Assembly (NCBI GenBank): GCA_900545535.1
Contig: UQZN01000001.1
Location: forward strand, 1-64,000
Length of the DNA stretch: 64,000 nt
DNA from: an uncultured Phascolarctobacterium sp.
GTDB lineage: Bacteria > Bacillota > Negativicutes > Acidaminococcales > Acidaminococcaceae
Reading direction: 5' to 3'
Part shown: one piece after another, positions 7,408 through 16,013 of the stretch
How the letters are laid out: the number at the start of each line of letters is the position of its first letter
Numbering within the stretch: position 1 is the stretch's first letter
Translations under genes and position numbers: made by a program
The notes under the pieces: model-generated
Seen by the model: only the letters and a program-made list of their open reading frames with translations
Told to the model about the DNA's origin: nothing
Database searches by the model: none

Positions 7408-10400
7408 ATGAAAGTATTTAATAACATTACTGATATACTTCGGGATGATATGACATCCACAATTACAAAGGGCAGTAAAGTTTCTATTGCTGCGGCTTGT
7501 TTTTCTATGTACGCTTATAATGAGTTGAAGAAACAGCTGGAAAACATTGAGGAGTTCCGATTTATATTTACATACCCTACATTTATTGCAGAAAAGGCTG
7601 AAAAGCAAAAACGTGAATTCTATATTCCACGTCTTAATCGTGAACACAGTTTGTATGGGACTGAATTCGAGTTGAAGCTACGAAATGAGATGACGCAAAG
7701 GGCTGTTGCACGGGAATGTGCTGAATGGATACGCAAAAAAGCAACTTTTAAATCAAATACTACAGGCAACAATATGAGCGGTTTTGCCACAGTAGAATCT
7801 GTTCAGGAAAATGTTGCCTATATGCCGTTAAACGGTTTTACTACAGTAGACATTGGCTGTGAGCGTGGTAATAATAGCTATAATATGGTCAATCGAATGG
7901 AAACACCTTTTTCTGAAGAATATATGCAGCTTTTTGAAACCATCTGGAATGATAAAACTCAGTTGCAGGATGTTACAGATGTTGTTATTGAAAATATCAG
8001 TACTGTTTATAATGAAAATTCACCGGAGTTGATTTACTTCATGACACTTTACAATGTGTTCAGTGAATTTTTAGAAGATATTTCTGAAGACGTACTGCCA
8101 AATGAAGCAACCGGATTTAAAGCCAGTAAAATATGGGATATGCTTTATGATTTCCAAAAAGATGCTGTACTTGCCATTATCAATAAGTTAGAAAAGTATA
8201 ACGGCTGTATTCTTGCAGATAGCGTAGGTCTGGGTAAAACTTTTACCGCTCTTGCCGTTATCAAATATTATGAGAACAGAAATAAAACCGTGCTGGTGCT
8301 TTGCCCCAAAAAACTGGCAGAAAACTGGAATACATATAAAGATAATTATATCAATAACCCCATTGCAAGCGATCGTTTAAACTATGATGTTTTGTTCCAT
8401 ACTGATCTTTCCAGGGAATATGGCACTTCCAATGGGCTGGACTTGGATCGTCTGAATTGGGGTAACTATGACCTTGTGGTAATCGATGAATCGCATAATT
8501 TTAGAAACGGTGGCGCAATTTCAGGAGATGACAGCAGAGAGAACCGTTACCTGAAATTGATGAATCGTGTCATACGTGCCGGAGTAAAGACCAAGGTGCT
8601 GATGCTTTCTGCTACCCCTGTCAATAACCGCTTTATTGATCTGAAAAATCAGCTGGCTATTGCTTATGAGGGCGATTCAAAATTGATCAATAATGCACTG
8701 GATACAACAAAAACGATTGATGAAATATTCCGTCAGGCTCAGAAAGCCTTCAATGTATGGAGTAAATTAGAACCGGAGGCTCGTACTACGGAAGCTTTGC
8801 TTCGCACATTAGATTTTGATTTTTTTGAAGTATTGGACAGCGTTACGATCGCTCGTTCCAGGAAGCATATTATCAAATATTATAATACTGAAAAAATTGG
8901 CAAATTCCCGGAACGATTGAAACCAATATCGTTATGTCCCAATCTCACAGATATGGACAGTGCAATCAACTATAACGAAATCTATGAGCAGCTATCATCA
9001 TTATCGCTTAGTATTTATACTCCGTCCGATTATATTTTCCCCAGTAAAATAAGTAAATATAGTGATTTGGCACATAACAAAGGTATAGGGCTTACCCAGC
9101 AGGGACGCGAAGAAGGTATTCGCCGACTGATGAGTATCAATCTGCTCAAAAGGTTGGAAAGTTCGGTTTATTCCTTCAAATTGACACTTGGTCGTATTCA
9201 GGAGCTTATTGTAAGAACCATTCAGGCCATTGATCAGTTTGAAAAATTCGGCTCTGCTGACATTGATATGTATGAAATTGATAAGAGTAATGATTTTGAT
9301 AAGAGTAATGATTTTGATATGGAAGACCAAAATACGGACGTTTTTTCTGTTGGTAAAAAAGTGCGGATCGCACTCTGCGATATGGATTATATAAGCTGGC
9401 GTGATGAATTGAAAAAAGACGCCGATATTCTTGAGCTGCTTACTTTGATGATTGCCGACATTACTCCTGAGCATGACAAGAAGCTACAGACGCTGCTCAA
9501 ATTACTTTCGGAAAAAATCGAGCAGCCAATTAACGCTGATAACAAGAAAGTGCTGATCTTCTCGGCGTTTTCTGATACCGCAGAATATCTGTACGAGCAA
9601 GTTGGTAAATACATTAAAAATAAATATGGCCTGGAAACGGCAATGGTAACTGGTGATGTTGAGGGGAAAACCACCATTAAAGGGTTCAGGGCAACTTTAA
9701 ATAATGTCCTTACGTGTTTTTCACCAATATCCAAGGGCAAAGACGTGCTGATGCCCGACAGTAAAGAAGAAATTGATATTCTGATAGCAACAGACTGTAT
9801 TTCGGAAGGTCAGAATCTACAGGATTGCGATTATCTGGTAAATTATGATATCCACTGGAATCCGGTGCGCATCATTCAGCGTTTTGGCCGAATAGACCGT
9901 ATTGGCAGCAGAAACGCACATATCCAGCTGGTCAACTTCTGGCCTGATCTGACACTGGATGAGTATATCAATCTCAAAAATCGTGTTGAAACACGCATGA
10001 AGATTTCTGTCATGACTTCCACAGGCGATGACGATCTTATCAATGCGGAAGAAAAAGGCGACCTGCAATATCGTAAACAGCAGCTGCAACGTTTGCAGGA
10101 AGAAGTGGTAGATATCGAGGACATGTCCTCAGGTATTTCAATCATGGACTTGGGCTTAAATGAGTTTCGGCTTGATTTGCTGGAATACATCAAGACTCAT
10201 AAAGATTTGGATAAGAAACCCTTTGGGCTCCATGCAGTGGTGCCTGCCAGCGAAGACATGCCGCAAGGTGCTATCTTCATATTGAAAAATACCAATAACA
10301 GGATAAATATAGATAATCAAAACCGTATCCATCCGTTCTATATGGTCTATATTGGAGCGGACGGAGAAATCATCTGTGATTACCTTAACCCGAAGAAGCT

Positions 10401-10662
10401 GCTTGATACTATAAGGCTGCTTTGCAGAGGCAAAGATGAAGCTATTACAGAATTGTGCCATAAATTTAATGAAGAAACTAACGATGGCAGAGATATGCGC
10501 GCAATGTCAGAATTACTGAATGAAGCGATCAACTCTATTATTGATATCAAAGAAGAAAATGATATTGACAGCCTATTTAAAGATGGCGGCACGTCTGCGT
10601 TATTGTCAGAGGTATCAGGAATAGAGGATTTTGAATTGATCTGTTTTATCATTGTAAAATAG
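7408..10662 (+). CDS. SNF2-type DEAD/DEAH helicase with N-terminal PLD-like domain
   Basis: A 1084-residue superfamily 2 ATPase. Residues about 1-200 resemble the phospholipase D-like domain often fused to defence helicases (ending SLYGTEFELKLRNEM), but no clear HxK motif is visible, so it may be inactive or only structural. The motor follows: Walker A GLGKT (274-278), DESH (360-363), SATPVNN, and a C-terminal helicase lobe with ATDCISEGQNLQ and QRFGRIDRIGS. Near residues 625-636 there is an 18-bp in-frame tandem duplication encoding DKSNDF twice. It is the first gene of a one-direction operon with DUF4391, PARIS-like, Mod, RhuM and Res genes. A role in anti-phage DNA translocation is inferred from family and context. 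Confidence 0.85.
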   Translation: MKVFNNITDILRDDMTSTITKGSKVSIAAACFSMYAYNELKKQLENIEEFRFIFTYPTFIAEKAEKQKREFYIPRLNREHSLYGTEFELKLRNEMTQRAVARECAEWIRKKATFKSNTTGNNMSGFATVESVQENVAYMPLNGFTTVDIGCERGNNSYNMVNRMETPFSEEYMQLFETIWNDKTQLQDVTDVVIENISTVYNENSPELIYFMTLYNVFSEFLEDISEDVLPNEATGFKASKIWDMLYDFQKDAVLAIINKLEKYNGCILADSVGLGKTFTALAVIKYYENRNKTVLVLCPKKLAENWNTYKDNYINNPIASDRLNYDVLFHTDLSREYGTSNGLDLDRLNWGNYDLVVIDESHNFRNGGAISGDDSRENRYLKLMNRVIRAGVKTKVLMLSATPVNNRFIDLKNQLAIAYEGDSKLINNALDTTKTIDEIFRQAQKAFNVWSKLEPEARTTEALLRTLDFDFFEVLDSVTIARSRKHIIKYYNTEKIGKFPERLKPISLCPNLTDMDSAINYNEIYEQLSSLSLSIYTPSDYIFPSKISKYSDLAHNKGIGLTQQGREEGIRRLMSINLLKRLESSVYSFKLTLGRIQELIVRTIQAIDQFEKFGSADIDMYEIDKSNDFDKSNDFDMEDQNTDVFSVGKKVRIALCDMDYISWRDELKKDADILELLTLMIADITPEHDKKLQTLLKLLSEKIEQPINADNKKVLIFSAFSDTAEYLYEQVGKYIKNKYGLETAMVTGDVEGKTTIKGFRATLNNVLTCFSPISKGKDVLMPDSKEEIDILIATDCISEGQNLQDCDYLVNYDIHWNPVRIIQRFGRIDRIGSRNAHIQLVNFWPDLTLDEYINLKNRVETRMKISVMTSTGDDDLINAEEKGDLQYRKQQLQRLQEEVVDIEDMSSGISIMDLGLNEFRLDLLEYIKTHKDLDKKPFGLHAVVPASEDMPQGAIFILKNTNNRINIDNQNRIHPFYMVYIGADGEIICDYLNPKKLLDTIRLLCRGKDEAITELCHKFNEETNDGRDMRAMSELLNEAINSIIDIKEENDIDSLFKDGGTSALLSEVSGIEDFELICFIIVK

Positions 10663-10674
10663 GGAAGTGTTGAA

Positions 10675-11325
10675 ATGTTGGGCTTACCGCGATCCACCGA
10701 ATTTAATAAGCGTATTTCCAAGCAGAAGTTTTATGAGCATCTTGCCGGAACTGCTGCCCTAAAGCGATTTTTTGCAGAACAGGTAAAGTCTGTTTACTGG
10801 CGTAATAAGATAGCAGCTACGACTATGAATATTGCTGTCGGCACGGCAGTAACAGAGATAGAAGTATTTGAGATACATCTTAATCAGCCCCAAATTGATG
10901 AGAATGTTTTGCGTCAAATCGACAAAGTGATACCCTATCATATTTTGTTTCTGCTGGAATATGAAGGTAAGCATAAAGCTGTTATAAGTTATAAAGAAGC
11001 TGCAGCGGCAGGCAGTAAAGCGTTCGCTATTATGCGCTATTATTATACAGACTGGCTTACGCTGGATGAAATGCCTGTTAAACGAGAAGGCTTGAATATT
11101 GATACGATTTATGAAAAATTTGTGCGGCAGGTAGCCGCAGATCAGCTGCAAAGTAATGATGAAGACAGCATTAAGCACGCTATAGAAAAAGAGGAAAAAA
11201 GGCGGCGGCTGAAAAAACAGATGGCTGCTTTGCAAAACAAAATCCGCAAAGAAAAGCAGCTGAACAGGCAGATACAGTTGAATGAAGAGTTGAAAAATAT
11301 GAAAAAAGCAATAGAGGAAATTTAG
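10675..11325 (+). CDS. DUF4391 domain-containing protein
   Basis: A 216-residue protein matching the DUF4391 pattern: start LGLPRSTEFNKRISKQKFY, a middle beta-rich core with IDKVIPYHILFLLEY, then a strongly charged coiled-coil C-terminus (about residues 165-216, rich in K and E). DUF4391 proteins are regularly found between a SNF2-type helicase and type III-like Mod genes and are thought to be accessory subunits; their biochemical activity is not known to me. Only 12 bp follow the helicase gene, and AGGGA precedes the ATG. The next gene begins one base after its stop, so the three are translationally coupled. Confidence 0.8.
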   Translation: MLGLPRSTEFNKRISKQKFYEHLAGTAALKRFFAEQVKSVYWRNKIAATTMNIAVGTAVTEIEVFEIHLNQPQIDENVLRQIDKVIPYHILFLLEYEGKHKAVISYKEAAAAGSKAFAIMRYYYTDWLTLDEMPVKREGLNIDTIYEKFVRQVAADQLQSNDEDSIKHAIEKEEKRRRLKKQMAALQNKIRKEKQLNRQIQLNEELKNMKKAIEEI

Positions 11326-11326
11326 A

Positions 11327-12952
11327 ATGAGAATAAAAAAGGTAGAGTTAAGAGATTTTAAGCGATTTACACATTTAACGGTAGATAACATTCCTGAATC
11401 TGCAAAGTTAATTGTTTTAGTTGGACCAAATGGATCGGGAAAGACCTCTTTTATGGAAGCAATGAACCATTATTACAAATATTCAGGATATAATGATATT
11501 GGTGATTATCATTATTTAAAAAAGACGGATTGTGTAGATGAGGTTGATTATAATATATGGTATAATCTCGCTCGTCAAATAGTAGATATTGAGTTCTACA
11601 ATATTAGTTTCCCAAAGAATATTGGAGAAAGTAATATTAAAGGACATTTTTATTTTAGGAGTGCATATAGAAATGAACCGGACTTTCGTATTGATTCAAT
11701 GCAAAGGCAGGCAAATCCAACAGAGTCAATTCGCCTTAATTCATTGATTCAAAATGATCAAACTGTGTCTGCAAATTATCAGCGGTTAATCGCAAATACA
11801 ATATCTGGTCTTTATAATGAGATAAACAGCAAAAAAACTGTTGAATGTTTGCGAGGCGAATTGACGGGAAAGATTAGCGCTGCTATTGAACGTGTTTTTG
11901 CAGATTTAAAGTTTTCTTCATTAGGTGAGCCGCTTAACAACGGAAATTTTTACTTTACAAAAGGTATAACGAAAGATTTTAGTTATCGTAATCTTTCGGC
12001 TGGAGAAAAGTCTGCTTTCGATTTGATATTGGACATGGTGGTTCAGTCAGAATACTATCCGGATGCAGTATATTGTATAGATGAACCTGAGACTCATATG
12101 CATACAAGATTGCAAGGAAGAGTGTTAAGCGAGTTATATTTATTGATACCTGGCAATTCTCAGTTGTGGCTTTCTACACATTCGATTGGAATGTTACAGG
12201 AGGCAGAAGAAATAGAAAAAAAACAGCCGGGAACAGTTGTGTTTTTAGATTTTGGGGAAAGAGATTTTGATACTGACCAAATTATTCGTCCTGCTAAAAT
12301 AGGAAGAGCTGTTATGGATAAGTTCTATGAGTTGGCATTTGGAGATTTTGCCAAACTTATGCTGCCGAAAAAGGTAGTATTTTGTGAAGGCGATCCCAAT
12401 GGCGGAAAACGTAAAGATTTTGATAAAAAGATTTATACAATCATCTTTGAGGAGACTCACCCTCAAGTTTTCTTTATATCTGGTGGTTCTTGTAATGATA
12501 TAGAAAATATTGAAACTAAGCATGGTGAAATAATAGGAACTTTGTTAAATAATTCCGAGATTATAAAAGTTGTGGATAGGGATGATCGTACTGAACAAGA
12601 AGTTAAAGAACTGGAACAAAAAGGGATCCGTGTATTGAAAAAGAGGAACTTAGAGTCTTACTTACTTGATGATAGCATAATAAAAAAATTGTGTGATTCT
12701 GTTGGTAAGTCAGAAGAATATGAGGAATGTTTGAAAGAGAAGGAAGAAGCACTTAAAAATTCTGTTTCTAGAGGTAATGCTATGGATGATTTCAAATCTG
12801 CCTCTGGTGAAATTTATAATGCGCTTAAGAAAAAACTTGGATTGACACAATGTGGGAATAATTCTGATGCGTTTCTTAGAGATACAATGGCAACTTTGAT
12901 TTCTCCTGATATGGAAATATACAAACAACTTGAAAATGAGATATTGGGATAG
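11327..12952 (+). CDS. Fused AAA ATPase-DUF4435 (TOPRIM-like) protein, PARIS-like AriAB candidate
   Basis: A 541-residue two-domain protein. The N-terminal part is an SMC/OLD-type ABC ATPase: Walker A GPNGSGKT (33-40), signature SAGEKS (224-229), Walker B with IDEPE (Asp252, Glu253) and an H-loop STHS. The C-terminal part from about residue 345 fits DUF4435: CEGD with Glu354, an SGGSCNDI segment, then VDRDD with Asp417 and Asp419, a metal-binding TOPRIM-like set. PARIS defence uses an ATPase (AriA) and a DUF4435 nuclease (AriB), and fused forms are known. PARIS is triggered by phage anti-restriction proteins. The gene is clearly AT-richer than its operon neighbours and looks inserted. A generic OLD-like nuclease is the main alternative. 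Confidence 0.7.
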   Translation: MRIKKVELRDFKRFTHLTVDNIPESAKLIVLVGPNGSGKTSFMEAMNHYYKYSGYNDIGDYHYLKKTDCVDEVDYNIWYNLARQIVDIEFYNISFPKNIGESNIKGHFYFRSAYRNEPDFRIDSMQRQANPTESIRLNSLIQNDQTVSANYQRLIANTISGLYNEINSKKTVECLRGELTGKISAAIERVFADLKFSSLGEPLNNGNFYFTKGITKDFSYRNLSAGEKSAFDLILDMVVQSEYYPDAVYCIDEPETHMHTRLQGRVLSELYLLIPGNSQLWLSTHSIGMLQEAEEIEKKQPGTVVFLDFGERDFDTDQIIRPAKIGRAVMDKFYELAFGDFAKLMLPKKVVFCEGDPNGGKRKDFDKKIYTIIFEETHPQVFFISGGSCNDIENIETKHGEIIGTLLNNSEIIKVVDRDDRTEQEVKELEQKGIRVLKKRNLESYLLDDSIIKKLCDSVGKSEEYEECLKEKEEALKNSVSRGNAMDDFKSASGEIYNALKKKLGLTQCGNNSDAFLRDTMATLISPDMEIYKQLENEILG

Positions 12953-12973
12953 AAGGTAGGGAGGACAAAACTA

Positions 12974-14944
12974 ATGGATAGAATGCGGATGGAGTCAGTT
13001 GATATGACAGCTCAGAATATTGATAAAATTGGTTCGATTTTTCCAAACTGTATTACTGAAACCGTTGATGAAAACGGCAAGCCGAAGAAGGCCATCAACT
13101 TTGAACTGCTCAAGCAGATGCTTTCGGGTGATGTGATTGACGGTGATGAAGCCTATGAGTTTACATGGGTAGGCAAAAAGGCTGCCATTGTTGAGGCAAA
13201 CAAGCCTATCCGCAAAACACTCCGTCCTTGTGTGGAAGAAAGTAAGGACTGGGATACCACCGAGAACCTCTATATTGAGGGTGATAACCTTGAGGTGCTA
13301 AAGCTGTTGCAGGAAAGCTATCTCGGTAATGTCAAGATGATTTATATTGACCCACCTTATAACACTGGAAGTGATAGTTTTGTTTATCCTGATAACTATA
13401 TGATGAACTTGGACGAGTATACAGAAGGAACAGGGCAATATGACGAGGATGATAACCGCTTATTTGCAGAGAACAACTCCAGCAATCCAAGGTTTCACTC
13501 TGATTGGTGTTCAATGATCTATCCTCGACTAATGCTTGCAAGAAACTTGTTGTCTACTAACGGAGTAATTCTTATCTCCATAGATGATAATGAAATTGCT
13601 ACAATGAAACTTATTTGTGACGATATTTTTGGTGCTTCAAATTTTGTTGCTCAATTGGTGTGGGAAAAGAAGAAGAAAGGTTCTTTTTTATCTAAATCAA
13701 TCACAAACATTAAGGAATATGTTCTTGTTTATGCGAAACAGATGGATATGTTTGAAGGTCTAATTGGTGAAATCAATGATTCTACTGAAACATACCCATG
13801 CATAAATGCTGTTAACAAAAGAGAACTCCGAACTATCCCGGCGGGTATTGAAAGCAAATATAAAGAAAAAGACTATTATATGCCCAATGGTTCTGAAATC
13901 AGCGACACAACTATGAGTATTGTATTACACTCTGATTTAGTAATTAAAAACGGCATTCTTGCAGAAGAACTTATATTGGAGGGCAATTGGAGATATTCAC
14001 AGCAAGCCATGACAGAATATGCGGAGAAAAAAGAAATATATATTACCAGAGATTTGTATCTTCGCCGTATTGTAAATGATACTCGCTTCAAGACCATGAA
14101 AGACTTATTACCTCGTATTGGAGATGATGCAGATGTATCGCATAAGGATAATGTTGATATTAAGAATTTGAATAGTTCTGGTTGGGGTTCAAATGAAGAT
14201 GCTGATGAGGAATTACGTCTACTTTTTGGAGTTCAAAAATTGATGGATTATCCAAAACCTCTTCGCCTATTAGTTAAGCTGTTAGCTTCTTATAGAAACA
14301 TGGAAAATGAAACAATACTTGATTTTTTCTCTGGCTCTGCAACAACTGCTCACGGAGCAATGTTCCTTAATGCAGCTGACAATAGTAATCGAAAATACAT
14401 CATGATTCAGTTACCTGAAGAAACTAAAGATGGTTCTCCTGCTAAAAAAGCAGGCTATCCAACAATCTGTGCAATCGGTAAAGAGCGTATCCGCCGTGCC
14501 GGAGATAAAATCAAAGCTGAAACAGGTGCTAATGTTGACTATGGTTTCCGTGTTCTGAAACTGGATGATACCAACATGACTGATGTGTATTATGCTGCTG
14601 ATGAATATGACCAAGGAATGCTCTCTATGCTGGAATCCAATGTAAAATCCGACCGCACCGACCTTGATTTGCTGTTTAACTGTCTGCTTGAATGGGGACT
14701 TCCTCTTTCTATGCCTTACTGCTCCGAGCAGATTGAGGGTTGTACCGTTCATACCTACAATGACGGTGATTTGATTGCTTGCTTTGATGAGAATGTTCCT
14801 GACAGCGTGGTGAAAGCAATTGCAAAACGTCAACCGCTCCGTGCTGTATTCCGTGACAGCAGTTTTGCAAACAGTCCTGCAAAAATCAATGTAACAGAAA
14901 TTTTCAAACTGCTTGCACCCGATACCAGAGTGAAAGTTCTATAA
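12974..14944 (+). CDS. Type III-like site-specific DNA-methyltransferase (Mod)
   Basis: A beta-class amino-methyltransferase of 656 residues: catalytic motif IV DPPYNTGS (Asp126) precedes the S-adenosylmethionine-binding motif I DFFSGSATTAH (from residue 450). The variable middle (about 200-420) should hold the target recognition domain. An N-terminal helical region and C-terminal tail match Mod subunits of type III restriction systems, which both modify one strand of an asymmetric site and guide the Res subunit. It starts at 12974 after AGGGAGG. The Res gene follows at 16010, separated by a RhuM gene. Product identity is secure; the target sequence is unknown. The central part is AT-richer than the ends, as often seen for swapped recognition domains. 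Confidence 0.9.
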   Translation: MDRMRMESVDMTAQNIDKIGSIFPNCITETVDENGKPKKAINFELLKQMLSGDVIDGDEAYEFTWVGKKAAIVEANKPIRKTLRPCVEESKDWDTTENLYIEGDNLEVLKLLQESYLGNVKMIYIDPPYNTGSDSFVYPDNYMMNLDEYTEGTGQYDEDDNRLFAENNSSNPRFHSDWCSMIYPRLMLARNLLSTNGVILISIDDNEIATMKLICDDIFGASNFVAQLVWEKKKKGSFLSKSITNIKEYVLVYAKQMDMFEGLIGEINDSTETYPCINAVNKRELRTIPAGIESKYKEKDYYMPNGSEISDTTMSIVLHSDLVIKNGILAEELILEGNWRYSQQAMTEYAEKKEIYITRDLYLRRIVNDTRFKTMKDLLPRIGDDADVSHKDNVDIKNLNSSGWGSNEDADEELRLLFGVQKLMDYPKPLRLLVKLLASYRNMENETILDFFSGSATTAHGAMFLNAADNSNRKYIMIQLPEETKDGSPAKKAGYPTICAIGKERIRRAGDKIKAETGANVDYGFRVLKLDDTNMTDVYYAADEYDQGMLSMLESNVKSDRTDLDLLFNCLLEWGLPLSMPYCSEQIEGCTVHTYNDGDLIACFDENVPDSVVKAIAKRQPLRAVFRDSSFANSPAKINVTEIFKLLAPDTRVKVL

Positions 14945-14957
14945 GGAGGAGGATTCT

Positions 14958-16013
14958 ATGGCTGAGAAAAAGAAAGACGAAATAACTATCAGAAGCTCTA
15001 CGGCAGAATATCTCACTTATGTTGCTTCCATTGGTAACAATGCTGACAGCGTGGAAATGCGTTATGAGGATGAGAATATTTGGCTGACACAAAAAATGAT
15101 GGCTGCATTATATGATGTGGATGTCCGAACCATAAATTATCATCTGAAAAAAATATTTGAGGATGCCGAGTTACAGGAGGATTCAGTTATCCGAAATTTT
15201 CGGATAACTGCCGCTGACGGCAAATCGTATAATACAAAGCACTACAATCTCAACGCCATTATTGCGGTTGGGTTTAAAGTAAATAATCAACGAGCCGTTC
15301 GTTTTCGTGTCTGGGCAAATCAAATTGTTGAGCAGTACACCGTCAAGGGCTGGGCAATGGATGTGGAACGATTAAAAAACGGCGGGAGCATTTTAACCGA
15401 AAAATATTTTGATGAACAGCTGGAACGAATTCGTGAGATACGGCTTTCCGAGCGTAAATTTTATCAAAAACTTACTGACATTTATGCTACAGCAATTGAT
15501 TATGATAAGAATGCCAAAACAACAAAGGACTTTTTTGCAAAGGTTCAAAATAAAATGCATTATGCCGTTCATCATCATACAGCGGCAGAACTCATTGTGG
15601 AAAGAGCCGATGCAGATAAACCGCATATGGGACTTACCAGTTGGAAAGCGGCACCTGACGGAAAAATTTCTAAAAGTGATGTTTCCGTTGCAAAAAATTA
15701 TTTAACTGCCGATGAGATGGCTTCACTTGAACTGATTGTATCTGCTTATCTGGATTTGGCGGAAAACAGAACAAGGCGAAAAATACCTATGACAATGGAA
15801 GATTGGGCAAAGCGTATTGATATTTATTTAGCTGCTGATGATTTGGATGTATTGCAAAATCCGGGTAAAATCACTGCTGCTATTGCGAAAGACCATGCAG
15901 AGACTGAATTTGAGAAATATCGAATTATTCAGGATAAACTTTTCATGTCCGACTATGACAGATATTTGCTGGAATTAGAGGAAAAAGTAAAAGTGACTGG
16001 TGAGAAAGAATGA
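14958..16013 (+). CDS. RhuM family protein (virulence RhuM/Fic-associated type)
   Basis: A 351-residue protein of the RhuM family: the N-terminal segment IWLTQKMMAALYDVDVRTIN, VIRNFRITAADGKSYNTKHYNLNAIIAVGFKVN, and RFRVWANQIVEQYTVKGWAMD are all characteristic. RhuM was named from a Salmonella pathogenicity island, but its relatives are frequently found next to restriction genes and their activity is undefined. Here it lies between mod and res, starts after GGAGGAGG, and its stop overlaps the res start by ATGA, so it is co-translated with the restriction subunits. It may modulate the complex or be a passenger. Confidence 0.8.
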   Translation: MAEKKKDEITIRSSTAEYLTYVASIGNNADSVEMRYEDENIWLTQKMMAALYDVDVRTINYHLKKIFEDAELQEDSVIRNFRITAADGKSYNTKHYNLNAIIAVGFKVNNQRAVRFRVWANQIVEQYTVKGWAMDVERLKNGGSILTEKYFDEQLERIREIRLSERKFYQKLTDIYATAIDYDKNAKTTKDFFAKVQNKMHYAVHHHTAAELIVERADADKPHMGLTSWKAAPDGKISKSDVSVAKNYLTADEMASLELIVSAYLDLAENRTRRKIPMTMEDWAKRIDIYLAADDLDVLQNPGKITAAIAKDHAETEFEKYRIIQDKLFMSDYDRYLLELEEKVKVTGEKE

